A stretch of DNA of 64,000 nt from Macrotrachela quadricornifera (GCA_022393335.1 JAJEKB010000237.1:222198-286197), one strand, 5' to 3'. Shown: positions 45,750 through 58,868, numbered from the stretch's first letter. The notes: generated from the letters alone by a model not told the origin. Numbers and translations: made by a program.

Positions 45750-46860
45750 TTTACATGCTCTTTGAAAAACAACGCTGGTCTTCTGAAAACTGTCATAGAA
45801 GTCTATTCATTTCTTTTACATATTCGGAATCAGCATCGGAAACTACATCACCTAATATATCTTTTTAATCTTTTAACAAAACTATTTTTTCGTCGAAAAA
45901 TTCATTTTTTAGTTAAGTTTGGAGCTTGTAAAATATTTAGGGCAATCCAAAAGATAGTGACGGAGATGCTTTATTTTTCTTTTTTATGAACAAATAGTGC
46001 GAAAGCGCTTTACTTTTTTTATACTGTTTGATCACTGTTCAACTGATATCATAATAATAAAATCTCGAGATCTATTTTGTTCGCATATATGCTGATAGAA
46101 TGAATGCTCGTGAGTATTTTTTTTTGAATAACACTTGACAGAAATAAGATATTTCTAAAAGGAAAAAATTTGATGAAAAATCCTAGTAGACTTCTGCGTA
46201 GAATACCTATTATCTCTAAATAATTAAGATTAAATATCTGAATCTTTCACAGTTTCTATATCTTCAATCAGCGGTTTGAATGTGAATCTGATTATTGAAA
46301 ATTCATCCTAAACACCTCAGAGAACATATTTGTTCTTTAAAAAGACAACTGGAAAACTTACATAAAACAAGTTACAAAACTTAGCAATATACAGTTCGAT
46401 GTGTCTTTATCTCTTCTTTCCAATGGTGAAAAGCACAGTTCTCTATCTTGTTTCTATCAAATGTTATTCAAAAAACACTCACGAACATTCATGCTATCAG
46501 TATATATGCGAACGAAATAGATCTTATCGAGATTTTGTTATTATGATGCCAGTTGAATAGTGATCCAATGGTATTAAAAAAGTAGAGCGCTTTCGCTCTA
46601 ATTGTACATAAAAAAAGAATAGTTTTTCAAGCTTTCTATAAATAAAGCACCTCCCTCACTCTTTTTGGATTGTCCCAAGTATTTGTGGAATACAAAACAG
46701 CAATGAATAAAGAATAGAGATGGCCTTCTGAAAAGCTCATCAAAAGATATATGATTCGATGTAATTTTCGATGCCATTTCTGAATATGTAAAAAAGTCAA
46801 TAGACATCTATGACAGTTTTCATAAGTATATTGTGATTCTTCAAAGATTCTCTAAAAAAC
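45750..46860. mobile_element. Second fold-back element, about 1.1 kb
   Basis: Inverted arms of roughly 400 bases face each other around a loop near 46180-46430. Corresponding blocks include GAAAACTGTCATAGAAGTCTAT at about 45785 with ATAGACATCTATGACAGTTTTC at about 46799, TAGTGCGAAAGCGCTTTACTTTT with its near-complement AAAAGTAGAGCGCTTTCGCTC, and ATTTTGTTCGCATATATGCTGAT with its complement near 46500. Parts of the arm (CTATTTTGTTCCTATCAAAAG) recur again at about 46950. No transposase is present. Confidence 0.7.
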
Positions 46861-48179
46861 CAGTCTTCGAATTTTTTTTCTCAGAAAAAGTTTTTCTAAT
46901 GACAATATGCTCTTTGGTCTTTGGCTGTCAAACGCTGACAATTGCAGACCTCTATTTTGTTCCTATCAAAAGTTATTCCAAAAACCAATCAGGCGCTTTA
47001 TATTCTTGTGCCCACAGTGTTATCCTGCAATATGTCAATAGTATGGGCAGATAATCAACTCAGCACTTTGTTCTTTGTGTAGTGTAGTTTGATTATTCCA
47101 ATGACTGGATAACGAAGGAGGATTATTCGACTTGAAAAATTCTGCCTTTTCTCTCATTCACGTCAACCATTTTCCTTCACTTTCTCAATTAATAGTTCAT
47201 AAAATATATACTATAAAGACTGTTTTTTAAATTTTCAAATTTTATATATTCTTGATTAGTTTTTGCAATGGATCTATTAGTATCCAATAATGAAGATATC
47301 AATTATTATTAATTTATTTTATTCATTATTATCTTGTATAAAACATCTCATTCAATATTCATCTGTTTTCGACAATTTTTTTTCTTTGATGAAATTCTTA
47401 TCTATTTAATATGTGAGTAAACCTAATTCATTCTTTATATAAATACTTTCATAGATAAGACACACTACATTACCTCGAAGAACATTAGTTTATTAAAGAA
47501 ACAGACATCTTTCTTGAAATATACGCAAAAAAAAAGTTTCTTCCGTCATTATTCTCAGTTTTAATTAACACATTACAAAAATATTGATATATACGACCTC
47601 TTTCGAAAGGTTTTGTATTTGAATAAAATTTGATCAATAATGATTTACGATATTTATTTGAATGGATTTTATATACCTATGGATAATTAGTTTCTTTTTA
47701 CACTATACGATTTATATATTTATAACGTGATATATTTTTTTTTACTTTCATGAATTTTTACAGGATGTCATAGGTACTTAAAAATACTTTTTTTTCTTTT
47801 GGTTGTCTTCTTTCATTAGATGCATGCTTCTTTTTTCCTGATATATATATTAAATTATAAATAGGTGAGAAAATGAGAAATATGTTTATTATTAAATAAA
47901 TACAAGTCCTGAACTCACCAAAGTTATTTTTAGTATAATCTTTATTTTTCTCTTTTTTTTTTCAAAGAAAGAAAAAAAGAAAGGGAAAAAAAAGACATCC
48001 AATTACTTCCATTAGAAAGGAAAGATAAAAGATCAGTAAGATAAGTACAAAAAAACAAAATGTTCAGATTAGATTTGTATTATTGTTTAAATATAAATTA
48101 TCAGATGAAATTGTTCGATGAAGAATTGATGAAATTATTTTTCGATCGTTATCATTTATTGATATAGAATTAAAAAAAA
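46861..48179. other. Intergenic region partly made of repeat fragments
   Basis: The first 200 bases carry further fragments related to the preceding fold-back element. The rest is plain AT-rich DNA without a credible gene. Confidence 0.4.
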
Positions 48180-48539
48180 TTATTTTTTATTTAATATTGT
48201 ATCAGTCATAGAACATTTATGTGCATCATTTATTTGTTTAACATTCCAATTTTTAATCCATACATTATGAAATATTGACATAAGACGATTTATTTCATTT
48301 GATTTATTTGTAAGTTGATTAGAAAACTTTTGCCAACGTTGATTAGGTTCAATAAATATTTGTAATTGATTATTTTTATTTAAATGATTAATTATATAAT
48401 AATCATTTGAATTTGTATAATTTTTTTTATTCATTTTTATTAATGGATTTTTTAAACGTGCTTCAAATAATTGCCAATGTCGATTTTCCACTTGTTCTCG
48501 AATTGTTTTAGTTAAATTTTGTTCATGAACAATTGACAT
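48180..48539 (-). CDS. Hypothetical 119-residue protein
   Basis: I do not recognise it. A single-exon ORF starts MSIVHEQNLTKTIREQ and is Asn/Lys-rich, highly hydrophilic and probably helical (QVENRHWQLFEARL; RWQKFSNQLTN; WIKNWNVKQIND). It has no signal peptide or membrane segment. Its codon pattern and low hydrophobicity differ from the chance ORFs of the region, which are Phe/Ile-rich, so it is probably real. It could also be one exon of a larger gene. It is divergent from the mannose-6-phosphate receptor gene, 407 bases away. Confidence 0.5.
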   Translation of the reverse strand: MSIVHEQNLTKTIREQVENRHWQLFEARLKNPLIKMNKKNYTNSNDYYIINHLNKNNQLQIFIEPNQRWQKFSNQLTNKSNEINRLMSIFHNVWIKNWNVKQINDAHKCSMTDTILNKK

Positions 48540-48946
48540 TGTTATTTAAGAAGATGTAAATTTTTATTTATTAAAACTTGTTTTTTTGTTTTTCTTCTAG
48601 ATATTTTTTATACGGAACAACTTGCTTTGATCAACATAGAAACTGAATCAGTATATTTTGTTTTTCTCTACCTCATCACGTTTTCTTTTTTTTTCGTTTG
48701 TAAGAAAAAAAAAGAACAGATGAATTTTTTTTTCTTATTCTGACGAAGATCGATGAGTTTGACATGTAAATCTAAACGACATTATTAAATATATATGAGA
48801 ATATTTTGAAATTAACCTAGAACACATCAATTTTATACTTATTAATGTAATCAGTATGGATTATTTTTATGTGTATGAGAGTGACATGAAGAAAAATGAA
48901 AGGTTATTCAAAGATCTTTTTTTTTAGATTATTATTTATTATTAAC

Positions 48947-50148
48947 ATGTTCGTGATATTCTTATTAATTACCTTTTGTGCAGTAGTTAATAGTGATTGT
49001 AATTTTCACACAAATGAATCGAACATTCTGCTGGAAAATCTTAAAAAATGGGGAATTTCCAATAAAATGTAAATAGATTTATTATTTGCTATGTTGTTTT
49101 TTATTTTTATTTTGTTTATATTTTAGTTTTACAGTAAAAAGTAGTACATCACAATATCAAATTGGAATTTGTGTAGCACCAGATAATTCTCAACCTACTG
49201 GAGGTATTATACAAAAAGAAAATAATGAAACATATATTCTTGGACAATTAAATCAAGCTACTCTTATAGGAAAAGGTTATACATATATATGAATTTTTAT
49301 TTTTTATTTTTTATTTAAAATCAATTAAAATTTATGTAATAGATAATTGGTTATTATTAACCTATGAAAATGGTACTCGATATATAAACAATACCTGTGA
49401 TAATCAAGCACGTTCAGCTTCAATTATTTTTGTCTGTGGACAAAATACGGTAAGATAAAAATTTTCAAGATAATAGATTATATATATATATACAAAGGAC
49501 CTTGATCGTGAAATAGGAAATACATACTCGTCAGTCTGAAGTATCTAATTTGTTATATATATATATATATATAATACCTAAGGTTAGATAGAATTATTTT
49601 CTCAGATATATTTTTTTTTGGACTTTGATCTATGCAGAAAAGAAAAAACTGAATTTAATTTAAAAAGGAAATTTTTTTTTTGATGACGTTTTTATTTTTT
49701 ATTTTTAGACTAACGCTACAGTTTTTCTAGAGCATGCAAATAAAAATGAACATTGTAATTATTTATTTGAAATTCAAGTTTCTGGAATGTGTCCGGTTAT
49801 ATCAGAAGGGAAAAAAAAGCTAAGTGGTGGTGCCATATTTCTCATCATGTAGATTATTATATTTAATATCTAATAATTATCTTTCATCTTTAATATTCTT
49901 TTTTTAGTATTCTATGTTTAGCTAGTATTTATTTTATTGGTGGATTTTTATATATGCGTATAAAATGTGGTGCTCGCGGTATTGATCAAATACCAAATTT
50001 AGAAATGTGGCGTAAATTCGGTCAATTGGCTGCTGATGGTTGTGATTATTGTTGTCGTTGTAATAGAACAAATGCACCGAGACCAGGATATTTTATTGAT
50101 GAATCAGGACCTGATATGCGCGGTGATGATGATATACTTGCTCCATAA
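48947..50148 (+). CDS. M6PR: Cation-dependent mannose-6-phosphate receptor
   Basis: Five exons (48947-49068, 49127-49275, 49343-49449, 49709-49848, 49908-50148) give 252 residues. CD-MPR carries mannose-6-phosphate-tagged lysosomal hydrolases from the trans-Golgi to endosomes. A signal peptide (FVIFLLITFCAVVNS) precedes a Cys-containing lumenal P-type lectin domain: QIGICVAP, GGIIQKENNET, NNTCDNQARSA, and YLFEIQVSGMCP. The Gln, Arg and Glu expected for sugar binding appear in GGIIQ, NQAR and YLFE. The membrane span is GAIFLIIILCLASIYFIGGFLY. The cytosolic tail is strongly conserved (GIDQIPNLEMWRKFGQLAADGCDYCC) and ends DDDILAP, an acidic-dileucine-type sorting signal. Identification is confident. 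Confidence 0.93.
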
Positions 50149-50474
50149 AAAAAAATTCATTATTTATAATGAAATATATGAGTTAATCTCATATGATAAA
50201 CTTCATTAATGTATAATGATCTGCTATATTATTATAAAAAACTGCTTTTTTGTTTTATGTCTTGTCTTTCATAGGCTTCTTCTTCTTCTTCTTCTTCTTC
50301 TTTTTATTTGTTGCCGTTTGCTTTTCATATATATATATATATATATATTCATGAAGATAACGTGAATTAAAACCGAAATAAAGCAACTTAACAAATCAAT
50401 CTATTTGTTTCTTTTTAATTTTTATTAGAAAATTTTTATAAAATTTAATTTATTTTGTTTGATATTTTTTAGCA
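50149..50474. other. Short spacer with (TTC)n and (TA)n microsatellites
   Basis: A TTC run near 50279-50301 and a TA run near 50330-50348 lie between the M6PR stop and the MRI1 start. A TTTTTTAG acceptor three bases before the MRI1 ATG suggests a spliced 5' leader. Confidence 0.5.
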
Positions 50475-52405
50475 ATGCAAAACGATCAAACATTAAAATC
50501 TATTCGATATCAACGTGGTTGTTTATCTATATTAGATCAATTAAAATTACCAGATGAAATTGTTTATATTCCGATTAATACAGTTGATGATGCATGGAAA
50601 GCTATTCATACAATGTCAATTCGAGGTATAATTATTAATTTTATTATTATAAAAAAGAATTTATAAAATGAACAACAAAAGTTTTAGACACTTTCAATGA
50701 AATATTTTCAAAACGATAAATACGATGAAATACAGGTTGTACAAAAGGTTGTAAGGTATTATTCGATACAAAAAAAAATTCTGCACTATAAAATGCACTG
50801 TTTCTTAAAATTTTAGAATCTCTATTTAAAATTTTTTTTTCTACGAAGAAAAAAATTTATACTAAAACGTAAGCTAATCAATTCTACATCTGATCAGTTA
50901 GTTTTGAAGATTTTATTCTGTTTTTATCATGAATAAAATTAACAAAATACTAAAAAAATGTTTTCAAATTTTGTCTATTGAGAAAAAATTCCACTTGCGC
51001 CTGTTTCTTTATTGAATAATCAATTATATAAAATCAATGATTTTTCTTAGAGATGTTCATGACGGTAAACAATATGTAGATGCCACTATGATATTCAACA
51101 CAATGTTTTGATTTCCAAGACTATGATTCGTAAAAACTAAAACTGCTATTACTAATCAATCAGATATGTTAAGTCGTATAATATAACATATACTTTGCAT
51201 AGAGATTTGAAAGTTCTCTCTAAAAAGCTAGCACCATAAATATCTCTAGTTTTGTATAATTCTTAGCTCTAACTACATATAACTTTCGAAAGATATTCCT
51301 TACTCTCTTTAATAAAAAACACACAGACGAAAGAGGTGTTTTAAATTTTTACTGTCTATTTTATATATTTTTTTTAAAAGGTGCTCCAGCTATTGCTCTA
51401 TGTGGAGTATTAAGTGTTGCTGTTGAATTACATCATTCTCGATCAAAATTTGATTCTGTATCATCTATTTTACAATTTGTTACTGATCAACTTAATTATT
51501 TAATAACTGCTCGTCCAATAGCTGCTAATATGACTGATGCAGCTAAAACAATTATTAACTATTTAATACCATTAAATAATAAACATGAAAATATAAATTT
51601 ATATATTAATGAATTACTTAATTTTATGGAAAAATTTCTTCAACGTGATCTTAATGACAATCAATTAATAAGTAAATATGGTGTTGAAATAATTTGTCAA
51701 AATATTTCACAAAAAACAAAATTAAATATTTTAACACATTGTAATACAGGTTCATTAGCAACTGTTGGTTTTGGTACTGCACTTGGTATTATTCGACAAT
51801 TAGCAATTAATAATCTTCTTCAATCAGTTTATTTTACTGAAACTCGACCATATAATCAAGGTTCAAGATTAACTGCATATGAATTAATGCATGATCGTAT
51901 TCCACATACAATGATTTGTGATTCAATGGTTGGTCTTTTAATGTCAACACAATCAATACATGCTGTTATTGTTGGTGCTCATTGTATAACAGCAAATGGT
52001 GATACAGCAAATAAAATTGGTACATACCAATTAGCTATACTTGCTCAATATCATCAAATTCCATTTTATATTGCTGCACCAACAGCATCAATTGATTTAA
52101 CAAAACAAGCTGGTCAGGAAATTATTATTGAACAACGTCCATCAAGTGAAATGACTACGATTAAAGGAATTAATATAACAGTAGAAGGTTAAATATTTAC
52201 AAAATAAAAAACTATAAACAATAATACTAAATATTCAAAATATATATTTTTATTTTTAGGTGTTCATGTTTGGAATCCAGTATTTGATATAACACCTGCT
52301 CAATTAATAACGGGTATTATAACAGAATATGGTGTATTTAAACCTGATGAGCTTAAAGAAAAATTTTTATCTTTACAACGAACAATAAATAGTCCATCAT
52401 CGTGA
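50475..52405 (+). CDS. MRI1: Methylthioribose-1-phosphate isomerase (MtnA/MRI1), catalytic Asp replaced
   Basis: Three exons (50475-50625, 51381-52187, 52260-52405) give 367 residues (human about 369). The enzyme converts 5-methylthioribose-1-phosphate to methylthioribulose-1-phosphate in the methionine salvage pathway. Signatures: [36 protein letters not shown], the catalytic Cys loop [37 protein letters not shown], and [15 protein letters not shown] followed by FYIAAPTAS. The acid residue, Asp in the canonical GADR just before (Asp240 in Bacillus subtilis, 80 residues after the Cys), is His here: GAHC. The position is unambiguous from that spacing. The rest of the frame is intact. The first intron is 755 nt, long for this locus. 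It may be inactive or changed in mechanism. Confidence 0.93.
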
Positions 52406-52612
52406 TTCATTACTATTGTATTTTATTTTGTATTGTTTTAATTTTTTTTGTATCTAGTCATTAATATATTTAATGTTAGTAAAAATAATAAGTAAAATAA
52501 AATAGGATGATTTTTAGAAATATTATATTTGACAAAAAAAATGATTTTATTTTTAAACAAGTATAATAATCATAATGAACAGATATTAATTAAGATTGTG
52601 TATATATATATA

Positions 52613-52796
52613 TTATGGTCGACTATTTCTATCACATTCAAGTTGACATTCACGAACAAGTATACGAGCTGAAGCAATAGCACGTCTTAAACGTTCAGCC
52701 GAATTTTTATTTCCTGCATATGTTGGTTTAATATCTTTACCCATTTCTTCAATAACACTTAATAATTGTGCATATTTAGATTGATGTATAACACGT

Positions 52797-52831
<35 letters not shown>

Positions 52832-53050
52832 TTGTTGTTGTTGCTGTTGAATAATGGGTGGAACAGGAACATATTGTTGTTTATGAATTGAATTATGTGA
52901 AGATATACTAATAGTTGGAGATGGAGGAGGTAAATGAGGAGGAGTTCGATCAGTTGAATTTTGTAACATATTTGTTGGTCCTGCAGGATTTAAAATTGGT
53001 CGTGATGGTGGAATTGGTGATTGTTGTTGTTTACGAATCGATAAATCCAT
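52613..53050 (-). CDS. CDK2-associated protein (CDK2AP1/DOC1 family)
   Basis: This single-exon gene encodes 145 residues. The C-terminal domain [23 protein letters not shown], followed by [22 protein letters not shown], is the CDK2AP1/2 domain, which dimerises and in vertebrates binds CDK2 and is a small NuRD-complex subunit. The N-terminal half is a Pro/Ser-rich disordered region ([10 protein letters not shown]) with a tract of about 18 Gln encoded by mixed CAA and CAG. Human CDK2AP1 is about 115 residues; the extra length is the Gln tract. It lies 172 bases downstream of the ELMO stop on the same strand. Confidence 0.92.
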
Positions 53051-53222
53051 TCTTTATTTTTTTTTTGTATTATAATAAAGAAAAAAAGAAATCAAATATA
53101 AATCTAAAAATAAAAGATAAATATATATATATATATATATATATCTATATGTATATAAATGAGAATTTGTATTGTTTTAAATATTAATAATCAATTAAAG
53201 TAAAAGAAAAAAAAAACTATTA

Positions 53223-56200
53223 TTATGTTAAAAATATTGAACGTGTTGGTGGTAATCGAATAGGAACAGGTAATTGATGTTGTGGTAAAATAATTGATGA
53301 ATTATCTAATTCTAACATTTGTAGTTGACATAATAAATTTAATAATGATTCCATATCTTCTCGAGCATAAAAACTATCCATCTAAATTATAAAAAACAAA
53401 AAATAATAGAAAATAAATAAATATTTAAAATTGACTTCTTTATGTAAAAGTATATTAAATCCATCACTCCAACATGACATATCATAATCATTTTCACATA
53501 ATAATGTATATGTTGTATCATTTTGAAGAATAATTGTTATATTTATATGTGCATTACTCTATTTAAAAAAAATTTTTTTTTATCATTTAATTAGAAGATT
53601 TTTATATTTACATAGCGTGAGATTTTTGGAACACGTTCTTGATTATTAGAATTACCAGAACGTGTCTGATCGATATTGTATTGAATATCTTTAAGATTTT
53701 CAATAGGAACTAAAGAACGACATTTATTGTTTTTGTTTTGTTTTATTTTACAAAATTTCTAATATACTCATTGTTCTTGTAAGACCTGTTGTTGAACTAT
53801 CTCTTGTACTATTATTATTATCTTTTATTGTTGTTGTTGTTGGTGATTCACTACATTGAACATGTTTTTCATTATCAAGTAATTGCCAATACATCAAACG
53901 ATCTATTTAGAAAGAAAAAAAAGAGAATATTTTATAATTTATATAAAATTATAACTTTTTGTTTTTTTAACACCAAGACGACTTTCAATAGTCATAAATA
54001 TTTGTCCTTTTTTCATTGTTTTAAGACGTGCTTGACGTGTTAAAAATTCTACATGAGACCTTAAACGTTCTTTTAATGTTCTAAAAAAGAAATTTCTTTT
54101 TTTAGTTTTTAGATTTTATTAAATACAATATTCATACTCAACAATTGGTAATTTCATAATTAATTCTTCTCGTTTTAATTCTTTTTCATCACGTCGTCGA
54201 CATATATCTTTATAATTATTTATATTTAATCGTTCAGAAAAATATTCAAATGTAAAACGTTGTAAAATAGTTGATGTTAATGATGTATTCATTGATGATT
54301 TAATTATTGGTGAGAATATTGTTTGATTTATTGAAGATGAATGTGATGATAAAATTGGTTTATTTTTTAAACAAATATCATCAAGTGATTGACATATTTG
54401 TTGATTAACAATTGAACTAACCTAAAATAAAACATTAAAAAAAAATATGAATTTATATTAAAATTAAAATAATACCACTAAAAAATCATTATCACAAGCA
54501 CGCATTTCTTTCCATGTTTTATTAAATAAAAGTACACAACGTACAAATGCTTGTTCAAAAAATGATGAAATTGTATAGAAAAGTAAAAAATAATCTTTAT
54601 GTATTTGATGTCTATTTGCTAAAATAAAATTTATTTATTTCTTTTTTGTTGTGTTTAATATTTAAATAAAAATAAAATATTTACGTTCAATACCAATTGA
54701 AAAAAGTGTACAAAGTATTCGTGTTATTTCAATAGCTGATTTAACTAATGGACATTGTTGTTGAAGTGTTTTACATGAATTTTCAAGAACAAACTATATT
54801 TTATATGGAAAGAATAAATAAAAATATTTTATATGAATTAATATATACTCGAATAAAATCATTTTTTTGATGAATACAAAAATAAAATAAATTTTGTAAT
54901 GATAAAACACCTGGTGGTACTATTTGAAAATCTTTTATTGGTTCTCGAAGATCCTAAAAAATGATTCATATGTGTTTTCTTTTTTTTAAAACTATTTGTT
55001 GAAGATTTTTCTTCTTACCTGAAATCCAAGTCGTTCATAATCACGTTGTAATGCTTCAATTCGACGAGGATTTATTGTTTCATTTAAATTTATTGATGGA
55101 GTTTTACTATTTAAATCTTGACAACTTTGATCAGATAATAATAAATCTGTATCAAATGCACTTCGTCGTAGTTCTAATACCATATCACGATATTTCTATA
55201 TAGAAATTTCAAGATAAATATATAAGAAATTTGTCAATATATTTTCATTTCTAACTGTTTCAGATCGATCTGGTGATGTATTCATTGAATTTGTATATAA
55301 TTCATTTAGATAAAATCTCTGTAAAAGACATAGTTGTTGAATGAGTGAAGAACGAGTAAGATGCTAAACAACAAAATAAAATAGTAAAAGTCCAAATTTT
55401 ATATTTTTGAGAAATATGATTCATGTAAATTGCACAATCGCTATATATGTTACAATATCAAAATTCTCTAGTGTTGGTGCTTTTTTTGAATTATGATATT
55501 AATCGGTCACTTAACACTATTTGAGAAGGATGTATATTTATATTTATCATTTCTTGAAAGTTGCGTTTAGAATTTTTCTATAGAAGAATCAGTAGAATTA
55601 ATCTACTATGCGAAGCTTGGTAAGTAAGTTAGACTACATTATTGTAATAATCAATATTCATAATTTAAAAAGAAGACCAAATTCAGAAACGCGATACCTA
55701 AAAGTTTTGGATTGGATTTAATATTCTAACATGCCTATCTACCATTTTATGTTTCGACTGTGTTTACAAAAACAAGTTAGGTACTCTTACTTTCGAAAAC
55801 TATTGAGAGTCATGTATTCAATAAATAAATTTATAAAACAGAGTATAAAAATACGTTCATTCTCATTAGACCTGCAAAGTAAATTTAAATCGTACATTTA
55901 ATACTATTCTACATTTGCAACTTTGCAGTTGCTATAATCTTCGAAATATAAAGTATAACATTTTCTGAGTCTTCTATTGAACTAAATAATAAATACAAAC
56001 TCGTGTTGATGGTATTGTTGTATCTGTCGATGTAAATGAATCATTAATCGAATGTTCATCCTTTAAAAACAAAATATGATTACTAAAAATAGATAGAAAA
56101 ATATAAAATTTACACTACTAATAATTGATTGTACGAGTTCTCGAAGACGCATTGAAACAATTGCACTTGACATAGACATAACTAATGACTGGAATAAAAA

Positions 56201-57460
56201 AAATATTATTTAAATTTTAATTAAAAATAAAATAAATTACTGAACGAAGATTTTGACCTCCTTTACTCATAATTACATTAATTAAAGCTAATGCATAATA
56301 TTGTGTTTCAATATCATATTGCCTAAAATAAAAACATTGGAATTTAGGAAAACAAAAAAAAATGGTAAACTTGTTTTTACTTGCTACAATAATCAAGTAA
56401 ATGTGGTATTTGAAGTGTTTGAATTATTTTTACTGAATATTTTGATTCATTAATAATAATTGAATGAAGAATCATCATGGCTGAAGATGAATGTAATCGA
56501 GGATTTTTTGATGTATTAATACCAGATATTAACTACATAATAAAATTTAAAAAAAGCAATTTTTTTTTAAAGTATTTTTTATTTTATTACTTGATCAATA
56601 ATTATATCAATAGATTCAAGATTATCCCAATGAATAACATGTTGATTAATCATTATATTATGAAGTGAACGAAGTAAATTTGGTGTAAAATTTTCATAAC
56701 TAAAATTTATTGAAAAAAATTCTCTAAATAATTCATTAATAGAAAAAATTTATTAACTTATTAGATTTTTCATCATTAATAAATAATTTTAGTAAATATT
56801 GAAGGCCATTTTGTTTAATAAATTCAAGTGCAAATGTTTCATCTTCACCAGCTAATTTTAATCGTTCAAGTACAGTTAAATCATATCGTTGATAATCATT
56901 AGATGAAAGGGATTTTAATATATCTTTAACTTCATCTTCCTACATTAGAAATACATTAAAAAAATAGAATAAAAAATTTCTTTGTTTTTTTTTACATGTG
57001 ACAATGAAAGATAGAATACTTGACCAGTCGGTATTTGGAAACGATTCTAAAATACAAATTCTTAGTCATTAAAAAGAACAAAAAGAAATAAATTTCACTT
57101 CTTCTGTAACAAATTTATGTGTATCGTCATATCGAAAAGCAAAATGAATTGAATTTGATTGAGAAATTTTCCAACTAGAAAAAATAAAAATAAAAAATAA
57201 AATCAATTAATAATAAAAATAAAATTATTTATTTTTACTCATCACATATTTTTGAAATATAATCATTTAATGGAATATTCTTTTAAGAAATAAAACAAAA
57301 ATTAAATAGAATTACTTTAAAAATATTTATGAAAAATACAAACTGGATCAAGTTCAATAAGTTTTGGATGACGAGGACTATTTGATGATGATATACCAAA
57401 TGGTACTGAATTTTTCCAATGTACACCAATTTTTATTTTAGTATTTGATACTTTTGCCAT
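53223..57460 (-). CDS. Engulfment and cell motility protein (ELMO/CED-12)
   Basis: About 18-20 short exons on the minus strand run from MAKVSNTKIKIGVHWKN at 57460 to a TAA at 53225-53223, roughly 700 residues. ELMO with DOCK180-type proteins is a bipartite Rac GEF in phagocytosis and migration. Order of regions: N-terminal Ras-binding-like domain (HPKLIELDP, CDDWKISQSNS), armadillo repeats (ETFALEFIKQNGLQYLLKL), ELMO domain (YERLGFQ; PPGVLSLQNLFYFC; CVLLFNKTWKEMRA), a PH domain near the end (MYWQLLD; TLLCENDYDMSCWSDGFNILL), and a Pro-rich tail (LPVPIRLPPTR) able to bind a DOCK SH3 domain. One intron at about 55364-55997 is long (0.6 kb) and without features. ELMO1/2/3 paralogy cannot be assigned for an invertebrate. 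Confidence 0.93.
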
Positions 57461-57978
57461 TCGTTCGTCTTTCTAATTTTAATTGAATGATTAATTATTA
57501 TACAAGAAGAAAAAGAAAAAATAATGGTTCGATATGATAAAGAAGAAATTCAATAAGACAAGAGTACATACGAACAGAACGAGTCTATATATATGATCCA
57601 TTGATTTATATTTTATATTTATGTCCAATCATTGAACATTAACGGTAGTTGGCGTTAATAACATGTCAAAAAATGATTTCAATGAACTTTTATCTTTTTT
57701 ATTTGACAAGAACAAATCGAGAAGTATGGCTTTAAGCAAATATTACAGATTACTCTGGTTATTTTAAAGCAATTTTTATTAAATTTTTCATTGTTAATGA
57801 AAAACTACAGTAATACACACAACAGTAAATCGTAAGTCATCATCAAATGTCTAAAGGTGAGATAGAGATTGTAAATAGAGAAAAAATGATTTTGATTATA
57901 AACACTACTGATATGATAAAATCTCGTCTTTTGATCTATTTTCATATATTTAATTATAAATCGTATATTCTATTATAG
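57461..57978. other. Spacer between ELMO start and the orphan presenilin-like exon
   Basis: This contains the ELMO leader on one side and no recognisable coding sequence for the missing N-terminal exons of the presenilin-like fragment that follows. Confidence 0.4.
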
Positions 57979-58372
57979 CATTGCTTATTTACATCTACAT
58001 GGTCATCTGTATAATTCAATGTTAATAGTGCTACCGGAATCTCCGTTAGTCGATGGGTTTCTTCTTGATCCTTGTGATTATTATGTTGATGGTTTAAGAG
58101 ATAACAAAATTGATGATGAATCATTAATTGTGACAATTGGCCTTGCTGATTTTACATTGTACTATCTAATGGTGTTATTTGTATCGTCACCATTGTCGTC
58201 GATGATTAATCAAATTTATATGGCAATTGGTGTTATGATTAGTGTGCAAATCGGATATATGGCAATGAATTGGACTCTAGTCTTTTGGAATAAAAATAAG
58301 GCTCTACCTGCTCTCCCTTTACCTATAATAACTTATTCAGCTTATGCTATCTTAATTGATGCATTTATGTAA
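57979..58372 (+). pseudogene. Orphan terminal exon of a presenilin-like gene (GLADF, intact PAL)
   Basis: After a good acceptor (CTATTATAG) an open exon of 130 codons runs to a TAA. It contains IGLADFTLYYLMVL, then ISVQIGYMAMNW and NKALPALPLPI, the order of presenilin TM7, TM8 and the PAL motif. The GxGD catalytic motif is damaged (GLAD) while PAL is intact. It aligns along its length with the last exon of the minus-strand presenilin-like gene at 58869-59244, placed tail to tail 496 bases away. I find no exons for TM1-TM6 upstream; ELMO occupies that side on the other strand. It is most likely an exon fragment left by an inverted duplication, although an unannotated upstream exon cannot be excluded. 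Confidence 0.65.
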
Positions 58373-58868
58373 AATTCCAATTCAGATATTTGTTAATGGT
58401 GACTATTGAAAAATCGATTATGATTTAATAATAAAAAAGAGAGACTTTAAAGAAATGATTTCATTTAAATTAAAGTAATCATAAATCATTGATATAAATT
58501 TTTCTTCTAGTCGATGCCATCGACTCATTATGATTTAGCAGTACAATATAACATTAGCATTATTATTTCTGTTGAGTATTTTCAACAGAATTTATTCTAC
58601 ATGTCCTTTGTCCAGACAAATGATTTAATTAAGAGATTTTGTTTCAAAAGATGTGTCGTTAAATTTCAATCTTTTAGGATTTGATGGAAAAATGAATTCA
58701 TTTGATATTTGACAGCAAATTATCACAATTCATCATCGAAATAGAATTTTCCAATTTTCTAAATCACGAAATTAATTTACACGAATTATTTTTTAGAAAA
58801 AATCAATTCTACGAATTGTTGTTCAAAAAGCAAAACGAGAAATATTCAAATTAGTGTAGTTTAATATT
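58373..58868. other. Spacer between the two convergent presenilin-like exons
   Basis: AT-rich, no ORF. It is the centre of an old inverted arrangement of the two homologous exons. I see no strong nucleotide palindrome here now. Confidence 0.4.
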
